55,310 nt of DNA, from positions 1-55,310 of IMG/VR virus record IMGVR_UViG_3300023097_000001. One strand, written 5' to 3'. This document shows, piece after piece, positions 28,539-34,412 of this stretch; within the stretch, counting starts at the first letter, position 1; each line of letters opens with the position of its first letter. The notes under the pieces were generated by a model, which saw only the letters and a list, made by a program, of their open reading frames with translations, was not told the origin of the DNA and made no database searches. The translations under genes and the position numbers were made by a program. This DNA comes from a virus.

Positions 28539-29279
28539 ATGACGAACGCAGTGCATGAGGCTTGGGAACTCCTTTCCAATGTCTCGGATGGTGTCTGGGA
28601 GACCCAGTCTCCGCAGTGGCAGGTCGACACCGAAGCGTGGCGGGACCGCTACATGGGTAAGTCGAAGCACATGGGTGAGGTCGGGTTCATCAAGTGGCCG
28701 TCGACTCCGCGCTTCCACAAGTACCTGACCATTGCCGAGAAGATCAATGGCACGAACGCGGCCATTCGTATCCTGGACGGTAAGGTCACGACCCAGTCCC
28801 GCAAGCGGATCATCACGCCTGACGATGACAACTTCGGCTTCGCCAGGTGGGCGTACGACAACGCTGGTGCTCTTACGGATGTTCTGGGCTACGGTGTCCA
28901 CTTCGGTGAGTGGTTCGGTGAGGGCATCCAGAAGAACCCTCTGGGTATCGAGGGCAAGCGCTTCGCGCACTTCTCCCCGTGGAAGTTCAACGACGCAGAG
29001 AAGGAGCGAATCGAGAACTCTGGTCTTGTGGAGTTCGTTCCGATCCTCTTCGAGGGTCAGGCTGACTTCATGACGATTCCCACTGTGCTCACGAACCTGA
29101 GCCAGTTTGGTAGTCAGGTTTCTGGAGCAGCACGGTATGTCCCCGAATCTTTTGATGGTCCGGCGGGCGACTTCACTGTCGCCAACAAGGCTGAGGGCAT
29201 CATCGTGTGGCAGAAGGAGACTCAGCAGAAGTACAAGATCCTGCTGGAGAACGACTCCATCCACAAGGGGCAGCTGTGA
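28539..29279 (+). CDS. RNA ligase, T4 Rnl2-like (246 aa)
   Basis: A second nucleotidyltransferase ligase. Motif I is AEKINGTNAAIRI (K68, as in the KIHGTN motif of T4 Rnl2), motif Ia-like QSRKRII, motif III GVHFGEWFGEGI, motif IV AEGIIVW, and motif V KYKILL. It lacks the C-terminal helical domain of full-length Rnl2, so it is a minimal core. Rnl2-type enzymes seal nicks in duplex RNA or RNA/DNA, complementing the Rnl1-like enzyme at 14640. Confidence 0.88.
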   Translation: MTNAVHEAWELLSNVSDGVWETQSPQWQVDTEAWRDRYMGKSKHMGEVGFIKWPSTPRFHKYLTIAEKINGTNAAIRILDGKVTTQSRKRIITPDDDNFGFARWAYDNAGALTDVLGYGVHFGEWFGEGIQKNPLGIEGKRFAHFSPWKFNDAEKERIENSGLVEFVPILFEGQADFMTIPTVLTNLSQFGSQVSGAARYVPESFDGPAGDFTVANKAEGIIVWQKETQQKYKILLENDSIHKGQL

Positions 29280-29527
29280 CCGATGCGGACCTGGAACGTG
29301 CTCTCACCAACGAGCTGGGTCCGCCTCGGGTTAGGCAGAAGCCTCCCACGTCCGGTCAGAGTTACGCGGTCAGCACGTGGATCTGGTCTGAATGGAACAG
29401 GATGAACGATCAGATCAAGAACATTCCTTGGTGGCGTGTAACCCTACGGGTACAGGCACGAAGGAAATCCAACCAGTTCCAGACTGCTCTAGGCGTGATA
29501 CACAACTACGTCCCATCGAGTGACTGA
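29276..29527 (+). CDS. hypothetical protein (83 aa)
   Basis: A GTG start overlapping the ligase stop (GTGA). A helical N-terminus (ADLERALTNELG), a Pro-rich turn, then an aromatic segment (STWIWSEWNRMNDQIKNIPWW) and a basic end. Coupled to the RNA ligase, but no motif is recognised. Confidence 0.6.
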   Translation: MTDADLERALTNELGPPRVRQKPPTSGQSYAVSTWIWSEWNRMNDQIKNIPWWRVTLRVQARRKSNQFQTALGVIHNYVPSSD

Positions 29528-29610
29528 TGAACTACGGTGAGATGTTCTTCATCGTATTCACCATCATGGTGATTGTGGGCATAGTCAAACTACCAGAATG
29601 GATGCAATGA
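29527..29610 (+). CDS. membrane micropeptide (27 aa)
   Basis: The start overlaps the preceding stop. One span (MFFIVFTIMVIVGIV) with short polar ends. Overlaps the next start (ATGA). Confidence 0.5.
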   Translation: MNYGEMFFIVFTIMVIVGIVKLPEWMQ

Positions 29611-29885
29611 ACACAGTGAATATCAACAGCGGTGGCAACGTGCAGTTTGCGGTTGGGTCCGACAATGTCGTCCAGATCCAAGGGCGAGACATGCTGCGTG
29701 AGTCCGAACTGAAGGAGTACGTGGCTCATCTCGTGCAGTCCAGGATGACCGGAGTCGAAGACTCTGATGTGTGGGAACTTGCCGATGAGTTCTTTGGTGT
29801 GGACCTGAATCAGAAGGAACTGGACCATGTGTTCAGGCTTCTGGGTTCCGCCAAGGTCGAAGTGGAGATCTCGTGGCCGTCGTAG
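29607..29885 (+). CDS. hypothetical protein (92 aa)
   Basis: The start overlaps the previous stop (ATGA). A short beta region (TVNINSGGNVQFAVGSDNVV), then a helical acidic region (ESELKEYVAHLVQSRM, LADEFFGVDLNQKELDHVF) resembling a helix-hairpin. No family recognised. Confidence 0.65.
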   Translation: MNTVNINSGGNVQFAVGSDNVVQIQGRDMLRESELKEYVAHLVQSRMTGVEDSDVWELADEFFGVDLNQKELDHVFRLLGSAKVEVEISWPS

Positions 29886-30058
29886 AACGAGAACGACTGG
29901 TCATCTATTTCGACAAGCCTGATAGCTGGGTTGGTGACCTCACCCTTCCGGCTGGGTTTGCGGAGATGGAATACGATGAGCAGAACGACATCATCGAGAA
30001 CATCGTGAAGAGCTACCAACTCCGAGAACTGTCCGTGGACTACTGGGACTACGTGTAA
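29873..30058 (+). CDS. hypothetical protein (61 aa)
   Basis: A GTG start inside the end of the previous gene. A strand (RERLVIYFDKPDSWVGDLTL) and a helix (MEYDEQNDIIENIVKSYQ), then an acidic aromatic end (VDYWDYV). No known motif. Confidence 0.6.
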   Translation: MAVVERERLVIYFDKPDSWVGDLTLPAGFAEMEYDEQNDIIENIVKSYQLRELSVDYWDYV

Positions 30059-30065
30059 GGGAGTC

Positions 30066-30311
30066 ATGTTACCCACCTATTGGAGCTACGTTCTGTCGCT
30101 CGTGGGGGCCTTGGGTGTCTTGCTCATCATGAGCGGGAAGATAGCTGCGGGTGCGTGGGTGGGATTGGGCAACCAAGTACTGTGGGCTGCTTACGCTTGG
30201 GTTTCCAAGCAGGGTGGCTTCTGGTTCTCGGTTGCCCTTTACACCTCCATCAACTTGTACGGCCTGTACAAGCATTACAACAAGAGGGGCAAAGAAGATG
30301 TTGACGAATAA
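30066..30311 (+). CDS. three-span membrane protein, PnuC-like layout (81 aa)
   Basis: ATG after AAGGGAGTC. Three hydrophobic helices (YVLSLVGALGVLLIMS, WVGLGNQVLWAAYAW, FWFSVALYTSINLYGLY) with the GxGNQxLWxxYA pattern recalling PnuC/SemiSWEET-type small transporters and phage homologues. A full PnuC is about three times longer, so this would have to work as a multimer. The family assignment is tentative. Confidence 0.6.
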   Translation: MLPTYWSYVLSLVGALGVLLIMSGKIAAGAWVGLGNQVLWAAYAWVSKQGGFWFSVALYTSINLYGLYKHYNKRGKEDVDE

Positions 30312-30375
30312 GCCAACCGTGCTGATAATCCTGGGCATCCTGATTTTGGTGCTGGTACTGAGCGCGGTGAACTAG
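30298..30375 (+). CDS. membrane micropeptide (25 aa)
   Basis: ATG overlapping the previous gene by 14 bp, after GGGGCAAAGAAG. Nearly all hydrophobic (TVLIILGILILVLVLSAV). One span. Confidence 0.5.
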   Translation: MLTNKPTVLIILGILILVLVLSAVN

Positions 30376-30376
30376 C

Positions 30377-30520
30377 ATGGTTCGAAACGTAGTGGGTGAC
30401 TTCAACACCTCAGGCCAGGAGAAGTGCTGGCACTGTGGAAGTTACTTCCCCGAAGCGTGGATTCACACCCACGCCGACAAGTGCGACAAGAACCCGGCCA
30501 ATCAGGAAGACGAAGAATGA
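30377..30520 (+). CDS. small zinc-finger protein (47 aa)
   Basis: One base after the previous stop. CWHCG-x-x-FPEAWIHTHADKC gives C-x2-C...H-x-H-x3-C, reminiscent of UBZ/CCHC-type fingers, then an acidic tail. One of the Cys-rich micropeptides of this region. Confidence 0.6.
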   Translation: MVRNVVGDFNTSGQEKCWHCGSYFPEAWIHTHADKCDKNPANQEDEE

Positions 30521-30609
30521 TGAAGCACTTGTACGATTGCCCTGTTTGCGGGGCGTTCAAGGGTGTAGGAAAGTGTCCTAACGGGCATGGCACGAAGAAG
30601 TTCCGATGA
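30517..30609 (+). CDS. zinc-knuckle micropeptide (30 aa)
   Basis: Overlaps the preceding stop; ATG 30517 and 30520 are both possible. CPVCGAFKGVGKCPNGHG provides C-x2-C-x8-C-x3-H. Basic C-terminus. Overlaps the next start (ATGA). Confidence 0.5.
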   Translation: MMKHLYDCPVCGAFKGVGKCPNGHGTKKFR

Positions 30610-30791
30610 CACTGCTTGAGCTAGCAAGAGAGATCGCTGTGCTTCAAGCCAAGGCTAGGTGCGGTGATTCTGTCTACATGGATGGGTCACATAACCCAAC
30701 CTTCCGAGAGTCCAAGGAAGCTGGTTGGTTGGTGGACGCTTTTGCGGCGTCCCATCCCGAACTGAAGGAGGAACGTGAAGTACTGGTATGA
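30606..30791 (+). CDS. hypothetical protein (61 aa)
   Basis: The start overlaps the previous stop. Helix (LLELAREIAVLQAKARCG), a GSHNPTFRESKEAGW segment and a second helix. It overlaps the exoribonuclease gene by 17 bp. No known family. Confidence 0.6.
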   Translation: MTLLELAREIAVLQAKARCGDSVYMDGSHNPTFRESKEAGWLVDAFAASHPELKEEREVLV

Positions 30792-31275
30792 CACCGAGTT
30801 TTACGAAGACGGAGAGCGTATCCATCTGATCTCCTTCGGCATCGTCGCCGAAGATGGTCGAGAGCTTTACCTGGAGAACTCCGATTTCGACTGGAACACT
30901 GTTCCGGTAGACCATTGGCTGTGGGAGAACGTTCGTCCCCATCTCACCAATGATGAATGCCTGCCCAAGGCAGCTATGGCAGAAGAGATCCGCAAGTTCA
31001 TCACGATGGAAGGTACGGAGTTCGACAATCAGCTCTGGGGTTACTTCAGCTCGTACGATCATGTCGTGCTGGCCCAGCTGTTCGGGCGTATGGTCAACAT
31101 GCCAAAGGGCATCCCGTGGTACACCATGGATGTCAAGCAGGTTGCCAAGACCATGGGAGTCACGACTCTCCCGATCCAGGACGAGGTGCACCACCACGCG
31201 TTGTCTGATGCGAGGTGGACCAAGAAGGCTTACGAATACTTGGACAGTCTGTGGGTCGATAACAATGGCGGCTAA
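30775..31275 (+). CDS. RNase AS-like 3'-5' exoribonuclease (166 aa)
   Basis: DEDDh-type exonuclease very similar in plan and length to mycobacterial RNase AS, which degrades poly(A) RNA. It starts YWYDTEFYEDGERIHLISFG (D6/E8, the Exo I pair), has YDHVVLAQLFG (D95) and HHALSDARW (H140/D145). The near-identical YDTEF-x-EDG start is the strongest sign. It could degrade polyadenylated host or phage RNA, or trim tRNA 3' ends. GTG start after AAGGAGGAAC. Confidence 0.87.
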   Translation: MKYWYDTEFYEDGERIHLISFGIVAEDGRELYLENSDFDWNTVPVDHWLWENVRPHLTNDECLPKAAMAEEIRKFITMEGTEFDNQLWGYFSSYDHVVLAQLFGRMVNMPKGIPWYTMDVKQVAKTMGVTTLPIQDEVHHHALSDARWTKKAYEYLDSLWVDNNGG

Positions 31276-31561
31276 GGCTTATCTCCATGCGGGTGGGCCT
31301 CTTCATGGCAAGTTGGTCTTCCTGGAAAACCCAGGGCACACCTACGTCCACGCCAAGCTGCGGCCCATTGACGTTAGGTTGCACGGGCGATGGGATGCCG
31401 TGGACAACCTTGGTTATGACGAGTTCACTTACTACAGGGTCAACACCGACCTGTTTGGTAGGCCCATCACGGTGTATGTCTGCACGAAAATCGGCAGGGT
31501 TCAAGATCTGCTGTTCGATGTCCTGGTTTCCTCAGCAGCAAAGGCAGGTGTGGTCGAATGA
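31265..31561 (+). CDS. hypothetical protein (98 aa)
   Basis: Overlaps the exonuclease end by 11 bp. Begins AYLHAGGPLHGKLVFLENPG and has alternating strands with DEFTYYRV and YVCTKIGRVQ. This GGPxxG start is common in small actinophage beta proteins of unknown function. Confidence 0.7.
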   Translation: MAAKAYLHAGGPLHGKLVFLENPGHTYVHAKLRPIDVRLHGRWDAVDNLGYDEFTYYRVNTDLFGRPITVYVCTKIGRVQDLLFDVLVSSAAKAGVVE

Positions 31562-31824
31562 AGAAGGCTCTGAGAGCGTCTCTGGCGCTCGTAATGGCTA
31601 TGACCCTAGTTGGGTGTGGCAGTGTGGGTTCTGAGCCCGCAGGGGCGTCCTCAGCCCCAGCAATCACTACTCTGGACACCCACGAGTTCTACATGGAAGA
31701 GTACGGACTGGTGAAGGTCCGAACCTACTGTCGTAATGGTGACTTCTTCGTCGCCAGTTTCAGCTACCGAGAAGGTGGCGTCCAGATCGAACCAGAACTG
31801 AAAGATAGGTGTGTAGGCAAGTGA
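31558..31824 (+). CDS. small lipoprotein (88 aa)
   Basis: The start overlaps the previous stop (ATGA). Signal peptide with lipobox LVG-C (C20). The mature region has YCRNGDFFVASFSYREGG and a terminal DRC, the same C...strand...C plan as the lipoprotein at 18060. Probable outer-membrane-leaflet display and a superinfection-type role are inference. Confidence 0.75.
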   Translation: MKKALRASLALVMAMTLVGCGSVGSEPAGASSAPAITTLDTHEFYMEEYGLVKVRTYCRNGDFFVASFSYREGGVQIEPELKDRCVGK

Positions 31825-31919
31825 GTTGGACCTGTTTTACGTGTGGATTCAGCGTTGACTGTGATGATGCCGAGCTGTTCGCACGAATTGTGGATTCCCA
31901 TATGTCCAGGGCTCATTAA
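31821..31919 (+). CDS. C2H2-like zinc micropeptide (32 aa)
   Basis: A GTG start overlapping the lipoprotein stop. WTCFTCGFSVDCDD, then a helix with H-x4-H (DSHMSRAH): a minimal C2H2-type finger. Starts the terminal run of Cys-rich micropeptides. Confidence 0.5.
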   Translation: MSWTCFTCGFSVDCDDAELFARIVDSHMSRAH

Positions 31920-31932
31920 GGAGATTTAGACA

Positions 31933-32040
31933 ATGACATGGACTTGTGTATGTGGCTACAGCGTGACAAACGACAACACATCGGTTGTGGAGAAGGCAAT
32001 GGATGCACACGTGAGGACGTGCATCATGCTCCAGGCCTAA
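31933..32040 (+). CDS. zinc-finger micropeptide (35 aa)
   Basis: ATG after AAGGAGATTTAGACA. WTCVCGYSV, then a helix ending DAHVRTC: C-x-C...H-x3-C. It shares the WTC start and helix plan with the preceding micropeptide and looks like its duplicate. Confidence 0.55.
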   Translation: MTWTCVCGYSVTNDNTSVVEKAMDAHVRTCIMLQA

Positions 32041-32050
32041 GGATGGTGAC

Positions 32051-32218
32051 ATGAGCCCGTGGCCTCAGCCCACTAAAGACGGGGCGATGTGTTCGATCTG
32101 TCTTTACTGGTTTCACATCGACCTACTAGCAACAGACCCAGAAGACAACAGGAAGACCGACACCTGTGTTGCTTGTTGGCACTGGGAACAAGAGGAAATG
32201 AGGAAGCGCAATGCCTGA
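32051..32218 (+). CDS. small Cys-rich protein, two CxxC (55 aa)
   Basis: ATG shortly after AAGGATGGTGAC. CSICLYWFHID and, 24 residues later, CVACWHWEQ give two CxxC pairs, enough for one zinc site. Basic C-terminus. It overlaps the next gene by 8 bp. Confidence 0.55.
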   Translation: MSPWPQPTKDGAMCSICLYWFHIDLLATDPEDNRKTDTCVACWHWEQEEMRKRNA

Positions 32219-32414
32219 CAACACTTACACCTGGGTCGTCATGAGAGAAGGCAACCCAATCCCGGAGTTGGTGTTCCAGAAGAAGTACGACCTCAGGTCT
32301 TGGATCAATGGTCAGTCCGAACCCGAGACTGCCGATATCAGGATCTTCCGCTTCCCGCCTTACGGGCGGGTTGGTGGAACCGAGGTGTTCATCTCGGACA
32401 TCCTATCCAAGTGA
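32211..32414 (+). CDS. hypothetical protein (67 aa)
   Basis: Overlaps the previous gene. Beta-rich start (TYTWVVMREGNPIPELVFQK), then a turn and RIFRFPPYGRVGGTEVFI. It is cysteine-free, unlike its neighbours. The stop overlaps the next start. Confidence 0.6.
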   Translation: MPDNTYTWVVMREGNPIPELVFQKKYDLRSWINGQSEPETADIRIFRFPPYGRVGGTEVFISDILSK

Positions 32415-32500
32415 GTGAATGGGTGTGTGACCGGTGCGGGGGCCGCGATGCGGCCTCCTGCCCGGAGACCTGTACCGGAAGAACATGGGGAGACAAATGA
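32411..32500 (+). CDS. Cys-rich micropeptide (29 aa)
   Basis: A GTG start overlapping the previous stop. WVCDRCGGRDAASCPETC contains C-x2-C-x7-C-x3-C. The stop overlaps the next start (ATGA). Confidence 0.5.
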   Translation: MSEWVCDRCGGRDAASCPETCTGRTWGDK

Positions 32501-32562
32501 TTTCAAGTTGGTGTTACACGTGCGGTAAGATCAAGGGCACTGGAGGTTGTACGCATGGCTGA
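32497..32562 (+). CDS. Cys-rich micropeptide (21 aa)
   Basis: The start overlaps the previous stop. WCYTCGKIKGTGGCTHG contains C-x2-C-x8-C-x-H, nearly the entire peptide. It overlaps the next gene by 8 bp. Confidence 0.45.
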   Translation: MISSWCYTCGKIKGTGGCTHG

Positions 32563-32647
32563 GAAGAGGCTCACCGAGACGGATATCGAAGACATCCAAG
32601 CGACCCTTGAGGGTCAGGACCTTGGTTTCATCATTGGGGAGGACTGA
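32555..32647 (+). CDS. acidic micropeptide (30 aa)
   Basis: Overlaps the previous gene. RLTETDIEDIQATLEGQDLG is an acidic amphipathic helix; ends IIGED. First of six acidic micropeptides before the terminator. Overlaps the next start (TGATG). Confidence 0.5.
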   Translation: MAEKRLTETDIEDIQATLEGQDLGFIIGED

Positions 32648-32751
32648 TGACTGACCCGAACGGTAACCCGCTCACCAAGGAAGAGCAGGAGCAGATCCGA
32701 GAGGTCTTGGGTGACCAAGCCGACGACTACATTTGGGATGAGGACGACTGA
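32647..32751 (+). CDS. acidic micropeptide (34 aa)
   Basis: The start overlaps the previous stop. TKEEQEQIREVLGDQADDYI helix with the acidic end WDEDD. Overlaps the next start (TGATG). Confidence 0.5.
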   Translation: MTDPNGNPLTKEEQEQIREVLGDQADDYIWDEDD

Positions 32752-32840
32752 TGTCGTACCACACCGATGACTTGGAGTTCCTGGAACTCCTGGACGAGAT
32801 TGACCCCGTATGGCCCAGAACTGATGAGGACGAAGACTAG
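32751..32840 (+). CDS. acidic micropeptide (29 aa)
   Basis: The start overlaps the previous stop. TDDLEFLELLDEIDPVWPR is a hydrophobic-acidic helix; ends TDEDED. Two bases separate it from the next start. Confidence 0.5.
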   Translation: MSYHTDDLEFLELLDEIDPVWPRTDEDED

Positions 32841-32842
32841 TA

Positions 32843-32923
32843 GTGTGTAGAGACTGCGAGCAACGCTCAGCAGATGAAACACTGGACCAGATATTCGACG
32901 AGTTGGAGGAAGAACATGGGTAA
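32843..32923 (+). CDS. acidic CxxC micropeptide (26 aa)
   Basis: A GTG start two bases after the previous stop. CRDCEQRS, then an acidic helix (ADETLDQIFDELEEEHG). It combines the CxxC of one class with the acidic helix of the other. Overlaps the next gene by 8 bp. Confidence 0.4.
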   Translation: MCRDCEQRSADETLDQIFDELEEEHG

Positions 32924-33026
32924 GGGCAAGGGAAACGGCGAAGGTGAGTTCTCCGATGAGGAGCTGGACCGACTTTACGACGAGATGATCGAAGCTGAGA
33001 ACAAGGACCCAGAAGAGGACGACTAA
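32916..33026 (+). CDS. acidic micropeptide with basic start (36 aa)
   Basis: ATG after GGAGGAAGAAC. GKGKGNGEGE start, then FSDEELDRLYDEMIEAE and a DPEEDD end. Overlaps the next start (TAATG). Confidence 0.5.
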   Translation: MGKGKGNGEGEFSDEELDRLYDEMIEAENKDPEEDD

Positions 33027-33163
33027 TGCCGATGCACCCGTGCCCCGGTTGTAATGGATCGGGGCTCCAAGGTGACTACATCTGCTCTGACTGTGGTGGA
33101 GAACGGTACTTCTACTCTCCCTACAGCAAACCACCGGACACAGGAGACGATGACGATGATTGA
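33026..33163 (+). CDS. DnaJ-type zinc-motif micropeptide (45 aa)
   Basis: The start overlaps the previous stop. CPGCNGSG and CSDCGG are CxxCxGxG-type motifs, as in the zinc domain of DnaJ, followed by an acidic tail (DTGDDDDD). Similar motifs occur in the micropeptides at 51522 and 51617. Confidence 0.55.
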   Translation: MPMHPCPGCNGSGLQGDYICSDCGGERYFYSPYSKPPDTGDDDDD

Positions 33164-33248
33164 TCCAATCGACGAAGAGGATCGCGCAAGCGACCTGGAC
33201 CTTGACGACTACATTGACGTCCTGAACGGCGACTTCTACATCGACTAG
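33156..33248 (+). CDS. acidic micropeptide (30 aa)
   Basis: Overlaps the previous gene by 8 bp. Very acidic (IDEEDRASDLDLDDYIDVL). Last gene of the left arm, 15 bp before the terminator stem. Confidence 0.5.
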   Translation: MIDPIDEEDRASDLDLDDYIDVLNGDFYID

Positions 33249-33263
33249 CACAAAACAAGAAAA

Positions 33264-33294
33264 GCCCCCACCTCATCGAGGTGGGGGCTTTTTT
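33264..33294. terminator. strong bidirectional intrinsic terminator between the arms
   Basis: An 11-bp perfect stem, GCCCCCACCTC (33264-33274) with GAGGTGGGGGC (33278-33288), loop ATC, followed by six T on the plus strand and preceded by an A-run that gives T's on the minus strand. It ends both convergent transcripts. Confidence 0.95.
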
Positions 33295-33301
33295 GCGTTG
33301 C

Positions 33302-33520
33302 TTAGCTTACTACCGACGGGCTCTGGGGAGCACCGACGTTCTTCAGGGCCAGGCCCTTCAGGACAACCAGGACTGCGCCACCCAGGCCTACGCCCAGTGC
33401 AGCCTTGAAATCCAGGTTAAGGACATCGAGAACATCCAGCCCCGTAACACTCAGAACACCACCCGCGAAACCCTGTACGGTCTCTTCGGCTAGCTTCTTC
33501 CAATAGGTCGCGGTCCACAT
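33302..33520 (-). CDS. holin, phage r1t type (72 aa)
   Basis: Small membrane protein forming the holes that let endolysin reach the cell wall. WKKLAEETVQGFAGGVLSV, then FKAALGVGLGGAVLVVLKGLAL matches the r1t-like holin family common in actinophages, with two helices and a short polar end. Last gene of the minus-strand arm, far from the endolysin (53037). Confidence 0.85.
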   Translation of the reverse strand: MWTATYWKKLAEETVQGFAGGVLSVTGLDVLDVLNLDFKAALGVGLGGAVLVVLKGLALKNVGAPQSPSVVS

Positions 33521-33533
33521 AATTTCCTTCTTC

Positions 33534-33830
33534 CTACTTGTTGGTCATGATGAGCAACGTCAGGGCAACAATGACCGGAAACACGAGGGAGGTCAAAATT
33601 GCCCAGAACGCCTGCTTCGAGGCCAGAGACCGACGAAGTTGTTCAGCTTCGAACTTTGTCTCAAGGACCGTGAGGTCTGCCCTGAGATCCGTGATCTGGT
33701 GACCATGCGTGGATGACTCCACGTCGTGTCTGTTGATGTAATCCGAGAACTTGTCACCTAGTGACCTTATCTCGGTATACAGTTCTGTCATACCGATGGA
33801 ATGCACGGTGACATCTCCTGATTCTGCCAT
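33534..33830 (-). CDS. tail-anchored coiled-coil membrane protein (98 aa)
   Basis: A long charged helix (about residues 15-70, with THGHQITDLRADLTVLETKF) precedes one C-terminal span (AFWAILTSLVFPVIVALTLLIM). This plan (coiled coil plus C-terminal anchor) is that of XhlA-like holin partners. Being next to the holin supports a lysis role. Confidence 0.7.
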   Translation of the reverse strand: MAESGDVTVHSIGMTELYTEIRSLGDKFSDYINRHDVESSTHGHQITDLRADLTVLETKFEAEQLRRSLASKQAFWAILTSLVFPVIVALTLLIMTNK

Positions 33831-33839
33831 AAGTTCCCC

Positions 33840-34412
33840 TTAGGTTGCCCCGATGTACTCCACGATCATGAAGCTGTGCTGGTCGGTGGCATTGGAGAAC
33901 GTAGCGATAGAACCACCAGAGTTCTGGTTGGTCCACATCTCGAAGTAGTCCGTAGAACCATTAGCAATCAACGTCGCCTGGCACACTGCGGTCAGGGCGA
34001 TGAAGGAGGAGGTATACAGCGCCTTCTCCTGGTACGTAGCGGACCCCAGAACAACAGCCCCGTTCTTTCGGAACTGGGAGATCACCGAGCCCGTGCCTGC
34101 GGCCGGAACACACACGCCACCGGTCAACCTGTATCGGCCAGCCGTTACCGGCGTAACCCTACTGATGTTGGTCACGGTGGAGTGCATGTTCTGTGGGTCG
34201 ATGACCTCCGCATTGAAGGTCACCGCCACAGGCGTAAGGTTGGAGATAGTCTGCGTTCCCGCAGCGTTCTGGTAAATGTGGCAGTAGGCCGTATTACCCA
34301 CAACCGCATTCATTCGAGCGTCAAGGTCGACTACGTTGGAGACAACCTTATTGTACTCGGACGAAGAGGCTACCTGACCTGTTACAGCAGGTGCCATTGC
34401 AACAAAAGCCAT
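33840..34412 (-). CDS. minor tail protein, jelly-roll/C1q-like (190 aa)
   Basis: ATG 34412 overlaps the preceding stop (TAATG). After a short helix (ARMNAVVGN), the body is a beta domain with NAEVIDPQNMHSTVTNISRV, GRYRLTGGVCVPA and a terminal HSFMIVEYIGA, the layout of C1q/TNF-like receptor-binding heads of actinophage tails. It may contact the host surface. Confidence 0.7.
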   Translation of the reverse strand: MAFVAMAPAVTGQVASSSEYNKVVSNVVDLDARMNAVVGNTAYCHIYQNAAGTQTISNLTPVAVTFNAEVIDPQNMHSTVTNISRVTPVTAGRYRLTGGVCVPAAGTGSVISQFRKNGAVVLGSATYQEKALYTSSFIALTAVCQATLIANGSTDYFEMWTNQNSGGSIATFSNATDQHSFMIVEYIGAT

